From: Triticum aestivum
Taxonomy: Eukaryota > Streptophyta > Magnoliopsida > Poales > Poaceae
Direction of reading: 5' to 3'
DNA: 64,000 nt
Assembly: GCF_018294505.1 (NCBI RefSeq)
Contig: NC_057801.1
Location: 847,184,788-847,248,787 of the forward strand
Within the stretch, counting starts at the first letter, position 1. Each line of letters starts with the position of its first letter. Below are positions 10,412-23,100 of this stretch, one piece after another. The notes below the pieces were generated by a model. The model was not told the origin of the DNA. It was given only the letters and a program-made list of their open reading frames with translations, and did not search any database. Both the position numbers and the translations under genes were made by a program.

Positions 10412-12055
10412 CGTTATCAGCACGCTCCTGAGAGCGATTTGACCGAGAGAAAAGGCGACGGGAGGCGGCTTTCTCGACACGGTCTGAGAGGCGCTCGTCC
10501 ATTCCACGATCGCAGAGAGGAATCGAAGAACGCCGAACGACCCGTGGTGTTTCCAACGCACCGGGCGACACGGACAGCAGCAGTGGCGCCCTTCCCGATG
10601 GCGCCGATGGAAACGACGCGACCGGCTCACACCCCCGCATGTGGTGCTCTTCCTCCCGACGCATGGCATCGCGACGCTCGACAACAAGCAAAACTTGTCG
10701 CCGTGCACTCCTGCACGATAAGAAATCAACCGCTCCCTAGCGGATGACCAGTGCCTGCGTCCATGGCCTCACCTGCAGAGGACAAGATGGCGGCCTCCGG
10801 CCGGCGAGCCTGTCTCGAGTGGATATGGTGGCGTAAAGGAAAAAGAATTTCCTGGTTGGGAATTCATGTACGCACAGGAAAACAAGAGGATAAGGAACCG
10901 TATCCCTTCCACATTGTGCATTAAGGTCCTTGTAGTTGCATGAATTTGCAAAACAGGCTGAACAGTCAACAGTGGTCCACGTCGATTGTGCACCTATATA
11001 CCCTGCTAATTCCAGGGTTTTTTTTCCTGCACGTTGGTTCCGTTAACAGTAGAAAAACTGTTTTAGACCCTCTTAATTACTACATTTTCTGTTGAGTTTA
11101 ACATTCTAGAAAAATATGTGGCATGTTCAATGTGTTCGCTCTGTAGCAATTCATATAACATGTCATATTAGTGCAACGACATTGTTGTGCGATTGAGATT
11201 AAGTTTTCTCGCACAACATTTGCGATTGAGATTTTTTTTCTCGTAAAATAATCTCATTGCGGTTGAGATCAATTTTCTCTCGCAAAATATTAATTCACTC
11301 TGCTGAATGATATTGTGATTTGATACAAGATCTCATTTAGTTTGAGATCTACAGAATTCAAGTTTTTCACTTGAGGATCAAGTTTGCAACATCATTATTA
11401 TTCATTACGTTTGTAATGTATATCTGTAGAGTACCTTGTATTCCAGAATAACTATGATGTAATATATACCCATGTTATTCTACATGTTGAGATTCATTAC
11501 ATCTATTATTTGTAATTGAGAATTTTTTTAATCTCTTGCAAAGATAAATTCAATACCTCTCCAGTACTGTTTCTCCGTTAAGTACAAGGTATTCCGGAAT
11601 ATTTCCATGATGTATCTATTTTCATGTTCCCACATGTCGAGATTAATACGTCTATTTGCAATTGAGATTCCCAATTTCTTGCAAATATGGATGCAAAATT
11701 CAAGGTTATTTTTTTAAATTGATGATTGAGATCACACGGTAGTCATATGGATCTACTACCTATGCAGATTATGTTGACTACTGATAAAACCTATATATTT
11801 CATCATTTCGACATTATGGTTGCTTTACAAAGTGCTCTCCCACACATTTTACTAAGTCATGACATAAGGCATCATGAGTGAGTATCTACTGATTTCATCA
11901 GATTATACTCCCTATGCTACAGATCTAATCTATTTTGGAGTTTATCTTCATGGTGTCATACTTAGCAATTTGAGATTCAGACTAATGGTCTCAAGCCAAC
12001 TTCCTGAAATACCCATTGATTTTGCCAAGGTCATTACAACATCAACCATGATGAT
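10412..12055 (+). other. Copia element A 5' leader, noncoding
   Basis: This is the segment between the primer site and the gypsy insertion. The first 350 bp are GC-richer and have no convincing gag. From 11.1 kb the sequence is AT-rich with recurring TTGAGATT...TCTCGCAAA motifs (11189-11290, 11510-11545, 11655-11690). It also holds a diverged tandem duplication of about 130 bp (11433-11555 and 11580-11710). The gag start lies beyond the gypsy at about 30705. Confidence 0.55.
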
Positions 12056-12527
12056 TGTCGGTGTCAAAACCGGCGGATCTCGGGTAGGCGGTCCCGAACT
12101 GTGCGTCTAGGCAGATGGTAACAGGAGACGAGGGACACGATGTTTTTACCCAGGTTCGGGCCCTCTTGATGGAGGTAAAACCCTACGTCCTGCTTGATTA
12201 ATATTGATGATGTGGATTACAAGAGTAGATCTACCACGAGATCAAGGAGGCTAAACCCTAGAAGCTAGCCTATGGTATGATTGTTGTTCGTCTTATGGAC
12301 TAAAGCCATCCGGTTTATATAGACACCGGAGAGGCCTAGGGTTACACATAGTCGGTTACAATGGTAGGAGATCTACATATCCGTATCGCCTAGCTTGCCT
12401 TCCACGCCAAGGAAAGTCCCATCCGGACACGGGACGAAGTCTTCAATCTTGTATCTTCATAGTCTTGGAGTCCGGTCGATGATGATAGTTCGGCTATCCG
12501 GACACCCCCTAGTCCGGAACTCCCTCA
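12056..12527 (-). repeat. Gypsy LTR, left copy (3' LTR of the minus-strand element)
   Basis: This 472 bp LTR starts TGTCGGTGTCAAAACCGG and ends CTCCCTCA. It differs from the right copy at about 14 positions (3.0%). Confidence 0.95.
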
Positions 12528-12854
12528 GTAGCCCCCGAACCAGGCTTCAATAACGACGAATCTGGCGCGTATGTTGTCTTTGGCGTTTGCAAGGCGGGTT
12601 CTTCTTCATGCTCCATGTGTTTGCCGGATAGTGTCTGGTTGCTTCATAAATGTTGTGCTCCTTGGCTTCCGCATCCAATAATGGTCTTCTTCCACGCGTC
12701 GCACGAATGCGAAAAGCCAGGGTATTTTTATGTTTTACCCCCTAGCTGCGCAAATAAGCTGCCTATAAGGGAGGCGAGGATCCAGATCCAAATCACATCA
12801 TCCTCCTTCTGCAAGCACTCACCGAGGCGCATCTAACACCAAACCCATTCCAAC

Positions 12855-15610
12855 ATGGACAGTCGACGCGGCTCCTCTTCTCGCGCTCCCAGCCCTAAGC
12901 CAGGAGATTGGAGGAGATGCTCAGTCCCGCACAGCGAGTTAGTGACGCTCCAAGCAGAGGGATATCTTCCCCCGGCCTTCATGGTTCCGGTTCGAGCCGG
13001 ACTGGCCACCTACAAAGGTGGGAAGCAGGCGGAGAGCGTCCCCAATCCCTCCAAAGGAGAGCGGGTGTGCTTCGTCCCCTACTTAATAAGGGGACTCGGA
13101 TTTCCTATACATCCGTTTCTCCGGGGGCTCCTGGAGTTTTACGGACTCCAGCTTCATCACCTTACACCTGCCTCCATTTTGCACATCGCGGGCTTCGTAG
13201 CTCTGTGTGAGCTGTTCTTGGGCATTGAGCCCCATTTTGCGCTATGGAAGAGGCTGTTTTGCCTCGTACCCCGCTCTCACGGGGGTCGATATATCAAGTG
13301 GGCGGAGTCGAAATATGGCGCATCGCCGGGACCGGATACCTGTCCGGGACCCCGAAGAAGGCGTCCGAAGATTGGCCTTCGGAGTGGTTTTATATGGAGG
13401 ACGCTCCGCTACCGGATCCAGTCCGGATCGGCCTTCCGGAGTTCAGCAATGCTCCCTTGAAGAAACACCTAAGTTGGCGCCCACGAAGCCCTCGACGAGA
13501 AGATGATAGCAGCGTCCATTACTTGATGGGCCGGATACGGCTGCTAGCCCATTCCGGAGTAACCATGATCAGAGTCATGGCCACATGCATTATGCGTGGG
13601 GTGCAGCCACTCCAATATAGGGGCCATCCCATGTGGGACTTCAACGGAGACAACGACGCCACCTGTCACGGCCGCAAGGGACCTGGCTCGGCCGACGATC
13701 TGGTGAAGATCCTGTCCGACTTGTACAAGGGGGAGAAGGAGGACTTCCTCCGCATGAATCCTCTGAACGGATTTTCCATGAACAACCCTCGGAGCTGGGT
13801 AAGCGGTCGCATGCATATCTGAACCGCGCCTTTAAAGGCAATTGTCTTATTGTATGATTTTGACACAGGAACTGCGTCGGGATGTGGAGGGCATAAAAAG
13901 CCCAGCCCCACAACCTGAAGACCCAGAAAGGCCTCTCGATCCGGCCTCCGAAGAGGATCCGGACTTAGCGGTGGAACTGATCGACGGGGTGTACCACCAG
14001 CTCAGCATAGATAATGCTTTAGTCGCCATTGTGGCTGACTACCCTGGTTTGTGTCCGGCTTCCCCGGTGAGTACGACCGAAGTCCTGTCGTCGTTACTTC
14101 TTTAATGCTTAGTTCTGACCACCATGCTCCCATGGTGTTTGGCAGGAAGCGCCTTTACGGCAGGAAGTCGAGCCCGCGGCGACCGGCCAACAAGGGTCAG
14201 TCCGGCCCGGCAGGCGGAAGAGGAGTGCAACGCGAACTGAAACGTCGCCGCAACGGTACGGAGCACCGCTATTTTTTAAGGGAAGGATTCCCAGGAGGTA
14301 TATTAATGCTCATAACCTTTCCAGAAAGAGCGCTCGTCGGACAGTGTCCGGAGAGGTTGCCAATCAAGCCTCCGCCAGCCATACTCCAACGCACGGCCCG
14401 GAAGGGGAGGCGAATACAAGGCATGAGTCGGACGCTCCTCCAACGGAGGATGCCGACAGGCTGTCTGCCACCCGGTCTGAGGTGGAGAGCGCCATGAATC
14501 ACAGGCATCGCCGGACAGTTCTTCGTGACGCGTGTTTCTCCCCGGAGGCGTTAAATGCCTTTGATGCGGGAAACGCGCACCTCCGTGGCCGCTCAAGATG
14601 GGTTGACCAGAGCCACGAAGCAGTATGTGAAAGACATACGTGTAAGTAATTTTAATAGTTATATATGCCAGTAGCCCCCGAGACTTAAAATGGTTAAAAT
14701 AACTGATTTAAGGATCAATTTTTACGCAGGGTCTTACGGAGAAGAATACCCATCTGTCCCAGGAGCTCCAAGAGTGCAAGGCCCAACTTGAGGCCGCACT
14801 GGCCGCCATAGGGGGAGCCACAGAGACCCCCGCTGGTAAGACGTACTTTGAAAAGATAATTAATTAACAAAGTGCGGTGTGAATCTGACAATAATATTGC
14901 AGAGGGCGCGGGACTAGATCCGGACAAGCAACAGCTACTACGTCAGCTAAAGGCTGGCGAGAGGGTGCTTATGAACGTGCAGCAGGAGAGAAACAAGCTC
15001 CAAGATGCCCACACCCAGCTAGGAGATGAGCTGAAAGGTGTTCGGGCCCAGCTGTCTGGCTCCTTGAAGGAGAATCAGCGACTTCGTCGCGGCATTTATA
15101 GTAAGTGCTTGAGCAAATTCCCTTGAAAAGAAGAATTCGGCGAGGAAGTCGTTTGATAGAAATATGTCTTTAGGTGTGCTCACAGGTCGCCCTGCGGAGG
15201 AAATGCCTGCGTCAACAGGTGACCAACTTCCCGAGCTGGCGCAATTGTTCGAACGTGTTCGGCAGGCGATGAGTGGTGTCGTTCGGGCTTTATGGCCATC
15301 CGTCTCCCTATCCGAGGGCCTTGGTGAGCTTGCTGAGAAGCTCCAGGGAGCACGGCGATGCCTCCGTTTGTGGAAGATATCGGCCTGCCATCAGGGTGCC
15401 AGGGAGGCCTGGGCCATGCTGAAGACGCACTACCCGAAGGCTGACCCAAACCACATGGCCGAGGTCGGACCTGCGGGGCCTGATGGGAAGGAGATCCCTG
15501 TGAGCTTGATGTATGGCCAAGTAGAACTGGCCGCGAAATATTCCCAACAGGACTGTAAATTAGACAGCCTGTTAGATGGGATTGAGGAGGAGTACAATCA
15601 GTCGGTTTGA
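12855..15610 (+). CDS. Antisense, intron-containing retrotransposon ORF (plant transposon-associated domain, coiled coil)
   Basis: This gene runs opposite to gag-pol, between pol and the 3' LTR. A GT-AG model joins six exons: 12855-13798, 13869-14066, 14146-14641, 14730-14835, 14903-15100 and 15174-15610, ending in TGA. The N-terminus (VPHSELVTLQAEGYLPPAF, FLRGLLEFYGLQLHHLTP) resembles the putative plant gypsy-type transposon domain (Transposase_28). Exon 2 is acidic. Exons 4-6 look like coiled coil (ELQECKAQLEAALAAI, QLKAGERVLMNVQQERNK). One base seems lost in the G-run 13281-13285, and another frame slip occurs before 14641 (TKQYVKDIR), so this copy is probably not functional. Antisense ORFs at this position are known in Tat-lineage elements such as Grande. 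Their role is not established. Confidence 0.7.
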
Positions 15611-16417
15611 TGATAGAATTTGAAATGACATGTAAGATGCCTTCTAGCCGGATTGTAGATTGTTTGTCTTTGCGGACCGTTTCGCTTCAACCTCGGGACC
15701 CAACAGTCCGAAGTGTGTCCGAATACCCCTACGGTTATAAAAGAACCGGGGCATGCATGGAGACAAGGCGTCGGGGTCATAATTGCTTTATCAGACAAGT
15801 GCCCAACTAGTTATGTTATATTACATGGTTAGTAAGAAACATCTTCCAGGAAGAATAGTTCCGTTAAGGGTTCCTTTCCCTGGGAGGCATGCCCTAAGGT
15901 GCAATGCCGGACTGCGAAAATAGCAGAAAAAGCATCTGGGGGCTTATAAATAAGTAAGTAATAAATCATCTTTCAAATCACCGACCGAATATTCTCTTAA
16001 GAACGCTAGCTTTCGGCTTCACCCAGTCTGAGGTACACATCCGGCTGACCCGGCAGTAACAATCGCAGAGGTGCTCCCTTTACCTCCTAGCCGAACAATC
16101 GGGAACATAGGGGTAAGCACAGGAGCCAGGCAACCCAGCTTGGCCAAAACTTAAGTCATATCGATGCATATAATGGTGAATAAAAGGTACATGCGGAAGT
16201 ATGACACATGCATTGGGCGTGAAGCCCATATTAATAAGCTTCTGGTAAAGAAGCCCCAAGGTATAATGAGTACTAGGAGCACATCAAGTGTGTGCGAACA
16301 AAGCGCAAATCAGCCTATAAAAGGTAATGAAAAAAGTGGGAAGAAGGAGGGGGAAAAGAGACGGTAAAAAATATAAAAAGGTGGGCGGGGGAGTGAGACG
16401 AACTCTGAGTCCGGTGT
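15611..16417. other. Gypsy spacer between antisense gene and pol 3' end
   Basis: This spacer separates two convergent coding blocks and has no recognisable domain on either strand. It may hold the 3' ends of both transcripts. Confidence 0.5.
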
Positions 16418-18377
16418 TTAGGCGTAGAATCTTCGGAGACGGGCTGCGTTCCATGGGTTCGGCTCGATTCGGTTGTCAGATGCTTTACGTAGACGGTATG
16501 CTCCGCCGGTCAGGACTTGGTCGATGATGAAGGGACCTTCCCACTTGGGCTTAAGTTTGTCCTTTTTCTTGTCTGGCAGGCGTAGAACGAGTTCGCCGAC
16601 ATTGTAAGTTTTGGCCCGCACTTCTCTGCTTTGATATCTTCGAGCCTGTTGCTGATAGAATGCGGAACGAGCCTTTACCACGTCCCGCTCCTCCTCTAAG
16701 GCGTCCAAACTGTCCTGCCAATCCAACTCGGCTTCTCTTTCTTTGTACATGCGCACACGAGGTGAGTCATGAATTATATCGCAAGGCAGAACTGCCTCTG
16801 CGCCGTACACCATGAAAAATGGTGTAAATCCAGTAGTTCAGTTTGGCGTGGTCCGCAGCCCCCAGAGTACAGAGTCGAGCTCCTCTACCTAGTGCGTATT
16901 AGATTCCTTGAGGGACCGCACTAGTCTGGGTTTGATGCCGCTCATGATTAGACCATTTGCTCGCTCGACTTGACCGTTAGTTTGGGGGTGATAGACTGAA
17001 GCGTAATCGAGCTTGATGCCCATGTTTTTGCACCAGAGTTTAACCTCGTCGGCAGTGAAGTTCGTGCCGTTATGATGTGGGGGACGCCAAAACGGTGTAC
17101 TACCCCGGATAGGAAGTCTATCACCGGTCCGGATTCTGCCGTTTTAACTGGCTTGGCCTCAATCCATTTGGTGAATTTGTCCACCATGACCAATAAGTAT
17201 TTGTGCTTGTGGGTTCCCCCTTTAAGGGGTCCAACCATGTCAAGCCCCCAGACCGCGAACGGCCAGGTAATGGGTATAGTTTTGAGGGCGGTGGGTGGCA
17301 TGTGGCTCTGATTAGCAAAGAGCTGGCAACCGACGCATCGTTGGACTAAGTCCTGAGCATCCGCCCGGGCTGTTGGCCAATAGAATCCTGTACGGAAGGC
17401 CTTGCCTACGAGTGCCCGGGCTGCAGCATGGTGCCCGCCGAGTCCGGCGTGAATTTCCGCCAGGAGATTCCGCCCCTCCTCTTCGGAGATACACCTTTGA
17501 AGGACTCCGGTTGTGCTTTTTTTATAAAGTTCTCCCTCATGGACCTTGTAGGCTTTAGATTGCCGAACTATGCAGCGGGCCTCATTTTGGTCTTCGGGAA
17601 GTTCCTGCCGAATTAAGTAGGCTAGGAATGGTTCTGTCCACGGGGCAATTACTGCCATTATTTCATGAGCTGAAGGTGTTATTTCATCGGCTGAGCCGCC
17701 GATTGTGTCAGAATGGTCTGAGTTCGGTGATGCAGCTGGCTCCGGATTGTGATTTTCGGACTCCTCTTCCCATAACATGGATGGCTTGAAGAGTCGTTCC
17801 AGGAAGATGTTTGGAGGGACGGTGTCTTGTTTCGCGCCGATGCGTGCTAACACGTCTGCTGCCTGGTTATTATCCCGAGCTACATGGTGGAATTCGAGTC
17901 CTTCGAACCGAGCTGACATTTTTAGGACGGCGTTGCGGTAGGCTGCCATTTTTGGATCTTTGGCATCAAAGTCTCCATTTACTTGGGATATTGCGAGGTT
18001 TGAATCCCCGCGCACCTCTGGCGTTGAATGCCCATGGAGATTGCCATCCGGAGGCCATGTAGAAGGGCCTCGTATTCGGCTGCGTTATTGGAGTCCATGT
18101 ACATTATTTGAAGTACGTATTGGATTGTGTCTCCAGTTGGGGACGTCAGGACGACGCCAGCCCCCAAGCCAGCCAACATTTTGGATCCGTCGAAATGCAT
18201 GATCTAGTTGGAGTATGCGCCGTACTCTTTAGGGAGTTCGGCTTCGGTCCATTCGGCGACGAAGTCGGCCCGAACCTGCGATTTTATAGCTCGCCGTGGT
18301 TTATAGGTTATGTCAAATGGTAAGAGCTCAATAGCCCATTTTGCAATCTTGCCCGTTGCGTCGCGATTGTTTATAAC
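16418..18377 (-). pseudogene. Gypsy pol 3' half: second RNase H and integrase
   Basis: Read on minus, the polyprotein resumes after the Angela insertion with NNRDATGKIAKWAIELLPFD (end of the first RNase H). An archaeal-type RNase H follows (HFDGSK, NNAAEYEALLHGLRMA, about 18200-18020; GDSNLAISQVNG, then HVARDNNQAADVLA). Integrase comes next: the zinc-binding part (about 17480-17310, CVGCQLFANQSH), the core (WGLDMVGPLKGG, about 17250) and a C-terminal module (KPKWEGPFIIDQV, GGAYRL) ending at 16418. Frame changes near 18010 and in the core at about 17060-16820 break it. Confidence 0.85.
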
Positions 18378-20126
18378 TGTTGGGGAACGTAGTAATTTCA
18401 AAAATTTCCTATGCACACGCAAGATCATGGTGATGGCATAGCAACGAGAGGGGAGAGTGTTGTCCACGTACCCTCGTAGACCGTAAGCGGAAGCGTTATG
18501 ACAACGCGGTTGATGTAGTCATACGTCTTCACGATTCGACCGATCCAAGCACCGAACGTACGGCACCTCCGTGTTCAGCACACGTTCAGCTCGATGACGT
18601 TCCCCGGGCTCCAATCCAGCAAAGCATCGGGGATGAGTTCCGTCAGCACGACGGCGTGGTGACGATGATGATGTTCTACCGGCGCAGGGCTTCGCCTAAA
18701 CTCTGCGACGATATGACCGAGGTGGAATATGGTGGAGGGGGGCACCGCACACGGCTAAGGAACGATCCGTAGATCAACTTGTGTGTCCATGGAGTGCCCC
18801 CTGCCCCCGTATATAAAGGAGTGGAGGAGGGGAGGGCCGGCCCTCTCTATGGCGCGCCCTAGGGGAGTCCTACTCCCACCGGGAGTAGGATTCCCCCTTT
18901 CCTAGTCCAAGTAGGTGTCCTTCCAAGTAGGAGTAGGAGACAAGGAAGGGGAAGAGAGAAGGGAAGGAAGGAGGGGGTGCGGCCCCTCCCCCTAGTCCAA
19001 TTTGGACTAGGCCATGGGGGAGGGGGGGCGCGGCCTGCCCTAGGCAGCCCCTCTCTCTTTCCCGTATGGCCCAATAAGGCCCATTACTTCTCCCCGGCGA
19101 ATTCCCGTAACTCTCCGGTACTCCGATAAATACCCGAATCACTCGGAACCTTTCCGAACTCCGAATATAGTCGTCCAATATATCGATCTTTACGTCTCGA
19201 CCATTTCGAGACTCCTCGTCATGTCCCCGATCTCATCTGGGACTCCGAACTCCTTCGATACATCAAAACTCATAAACTCATAAACCTTAAGCATGCGGAC
19301 CCTACGGGTTCGAGAACTATGTAGACATGACCTAGAACTGTTTCCGGTCAATAACCAATAGTGGAACCTGGATGTTCATATTTTCTCCTACATATTCTAC
19401 GAAGATCTTTATCGGTCAAACCGCATAAGAACATACTTTGTTCCCTTTGTCATCGGTATGTTACTTGCCCGAGATTCGATCGTTGGTATCCAATACCTAG
19501 TTCAATCTCATTACCGGCAAGTCTCTTTACTCGTTCCGTAATACATCATCCCACAACTAACTCATTAGTTGCAATGCTTGCAAGGCTTTAAGTGATGTGT
19601 ATTACCGAGAGGGCCCAGAGATACCTCTCCGACAATCGGAGTGACAAAACCTAATCTTGAAATACGCCAACCCAACATGTACCTTCGGAGACACCTGTAG
19701 AGCACCTTTATAATCACCCAGTTATGTTGTGACGTTTGGTAGCACACAAAGTGTTCCTCTGGTAAACGGGAGTTGCATAATCTCATAGTCACAGGAACAT
19801 GTATAAGTCATGAAGAAAGCAATAGCAACATACTAAACGATCAAGTGCTAAGCTAACGGAATGGGTCAAGTCAATCACATCATTCTCCCAATGATGTGAT
19901 CCCGTTAATCAAATGACAACTCTTTTGTCCATGGCTAGGAAACATAACCATCTTTGATAAACGAGCTAGTCAAGTAGAGGCATACTAGTGACACTATGTT
20001 TGTCTATGTATTCACACATGTATTATGTTTCCGGTTAATACAATTCTAGCATGAATAATAAACATTTATCATGATATAAGGAAATAAATAATAACTTAAT
20101 TATTGCCTCTAGGGCATATTTCCTTC
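18378..20126 (-). repeat. Angela-type LTR, left copy (3' LTR)
   Basis: It begins TGTTGGGGAACGTAGTAATT and ends CATATTTCCTTCA on plus. It has the CCCGTATATAAAGG TATA-like motif near 18810 on plus. The start and length match the Angela/WIS/BARE-1 LTR group. Confidence 0.95.
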
Positions 20127-23100
20127 AGTCTCCCACTTGCACTAGAGTCAATAATCTAGTTCACATCACCATGTGATTTAACACCAATATTCACATCTGT
20201 ATGTGATTAATACCCATAGTTCACATCGTCATGTGATCAACGCCCAAAGGGTTTACTAGAGTCAATAATCTAGTTCACATGGCTATGTGATTAACACCCA
20301 AAGAGTACTAAGGTATGATCATGTTTTGCTCATGAGAGAAGTTTAGTCAACGGGTCTGTCACATTCAGAGCCGTATGTATTTTGCAAATATTCTATGTCT
20401 ACAATGCTCTGCACAGAGCTACTCTAGCTAATTGCTCCCACTTTCAGTATGTATCCAGATTGAGACTTAGAGTCATCTGGATCGGTGTGAAAGCTTGCAC
20501 CGATGTAACTCTTTACGACGGGCTCTTTCATCACCTCCATAATCAAGAAACATCTCCTTAGTCCTCACTAAGGATATTCTTGATCGCTGTTCTAGTGATC
20601 TACTTTTAGATCAAAATTGTATTCCTTTGCCAAAGTCAGAGCAAGGTATACAATAGGTCTAGTACACAACATAGCATACTTTATAGAACCTAAGACTGAG
20701 GCATAGGGAATGACTGTTCATTCTTTTCTATTTTCTGCCATGGTCGGGTTTTGAGTCTTACTCAACTTCACACCTTGCAACACAGGCAAGAACTCTTTCT
20801 TTGACTGTTCCATTTTAAACTACTTCAAAATCTTGTCAAGGTATGTACTCATTGAAAAATCTTATCAAGCGTCTTGATCTATTTCTATAGATCTTGATGC
20901 TCAATGTGTAAGCAGCTTCACCAAGGTCTTTCTTTGAAAAACTCCTTTCAAACACTCCTTTATGCTTTCCAGAAAAATTCTACATTATTTCCGATCAACA
21001 ATATGTCATTCACATATACTTATCAGAAATGTTGTAGTGCTCCCACTCACTTTCTTGTAAATACAGGCTTCACCGCAAGTCTGTATTAAAACTATATGCT
21101 TTGATCAACTTATCAAAGCGTATATTACAACTCCGAGATGCTTGCACCAGTCCATTGATGGATCGCTGGAGCTTGCACATTTTGTTAGCACCTTTCGGAT
21201 CGACAAAACCTTCTGGTTGCATCATATACAACTCTTCTTTTAAAAAATCCATTAAGGAATGCAGTTTTGACATCCATTTACCATATTTCATAAAATGTGG
21301 CAATTGCTAACATGATTCAGACAGACTTAAGCATAGATACGAGTGAAAAACTCTCATCGTAGTCAACACCTTGAACTTGTCGAAAACCTTTTGCGACAAT
21401 TCTAGCTTTGTAGATAGTAACACTATCAGCGTCCGTCTTCCTCTTGAAGATCCATTTAATCTCAATGTCTCGCCAATCATTGGGCAAGTTAGTCAAAGTC
21501 CATACATTGTTTTCATACATGGATCTTATCTCAGATCTCATGGCCCCAAGCCATTTTGCGGAACTTGGGCTCACCATCGCTTCTTCATAGTTCGTAGGTT
21601 CATCATGGTCTATTAACATGACTTCCAGAACATGATTACTGTACCACTCTGGTGCGGATCTTACTCTGGAAGACCTACGAGGTTTGGTAGCAATTTGATC
21701 TGAAGTTTCATGATTATCATCATTAAGCTTCCTCACTAATTGGTGTAGTAGTCACAGGAACAGATTTCTGTGATGAACTACTTTCCAATAAGGGAGAAGG
21801 TACAATTACCTTATCAAGTTCTACTTTCCTCCCACTCACTTCTTTCGAGAGAAACTCCTTCTCTAGAAAGGATCCATTTTAGCAACGAATCTTGCTTTCG
21901 GATCTGTGATAGAAGGTGTACCCAATAGTTACCTTTGGGTATTCTATGAAGACGCACTTCTCCGATTTGGGTTCGAGCTTATCAGGTGAAAACTTTTTCA
22001 TATAAGCATCGCAGCCCCAAACTTTAAGAAACGACAACTTTGGTTTCTTGCCAAACCACAGTTCATATTGTGTCGTCTCAACGGACATAGGTGGTGCCCC
22101 TTTTTAATGTGAATGCAGCTGTCTTTAATGCATGACCCCAAAACGATAGTGGTAAATCGGTAAGAGACATTATAGATTGTACAATATCCAATAAAGTACG
22201 GTTATGACGTTCGGACACACCATTACGCTGTGGTGTTCCGGGTGGCCTGAGTTGTGAAACTATTCCGCATTGTTTCAAATGTAGACCAAACTCGTAACTC
22301 AAATATTCTCCTCCATGATCAGATCGTAGAAATTTTATTTTCTTGTTACGATGATTTTCAACTTCACTCTGAAATTCTTTGAAATTTTCAAACGTTTCAG
22401 ACTTATGTTTCATTAAGTAGATATACCCATATCTGCTCAAATCATCTGTGAAGGTCAAAAAATAATGATACTTGCCGCGAGCCTCAACACTCATCGGATC
22501 GCATACATCAGTTTGTATTATTTCCAATAAGTCAGTTGCTCGCTCTATTGTTTCGGAGAACGGAGTCTTTAGTCATCTTGCCCATAAGGCATGGTTCGCA
22601 AGCATCAAGTGATTCATAATCAAGTGATTCCAAAATCCCATCAGCATGGAGTTTCTTCGTGCGCTTTACACCAATATGACCTAAACTGCAGTGTCACAAA
22701 TAAGTTGCACTATCATTATTAACTTTGCATCTTTTGGTTTCAATATTATGAATATGTGTATCACTACGATCGATATCCAACGAACCATTTTCATTGGGTG
22801 TGTAACCATATAAGGTTTTATTCATGTAAACAGAACAATAATTATTCTCTAACTTACATGAATAACCGTATTGCAATAAACATGATCAAATCATATTCAT
22901 GCTCAACGCAAACGCCAAATAACATTTATTTAGGTTCAACACTAATCCCGAAAGTATAGGGAGTGTGCGATGATGATCATATCAATCTTGGAACTACTTC
23001 CAACATTCATCGTCACCTCACCCTCAACTAGTTTCTGTTTATTCTGCAACTCCCGTTTCGAGTTACTACTCTTAGCAACTGAACTAGTATCAAATTCCAA

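Noticed and set aside
18859..19178. Short ORFs in the Angela LTRs, repeated at 25713-26035
   Set aside because: They are identical in both LTRs and lie in the LTR promoter region. They are not genes.
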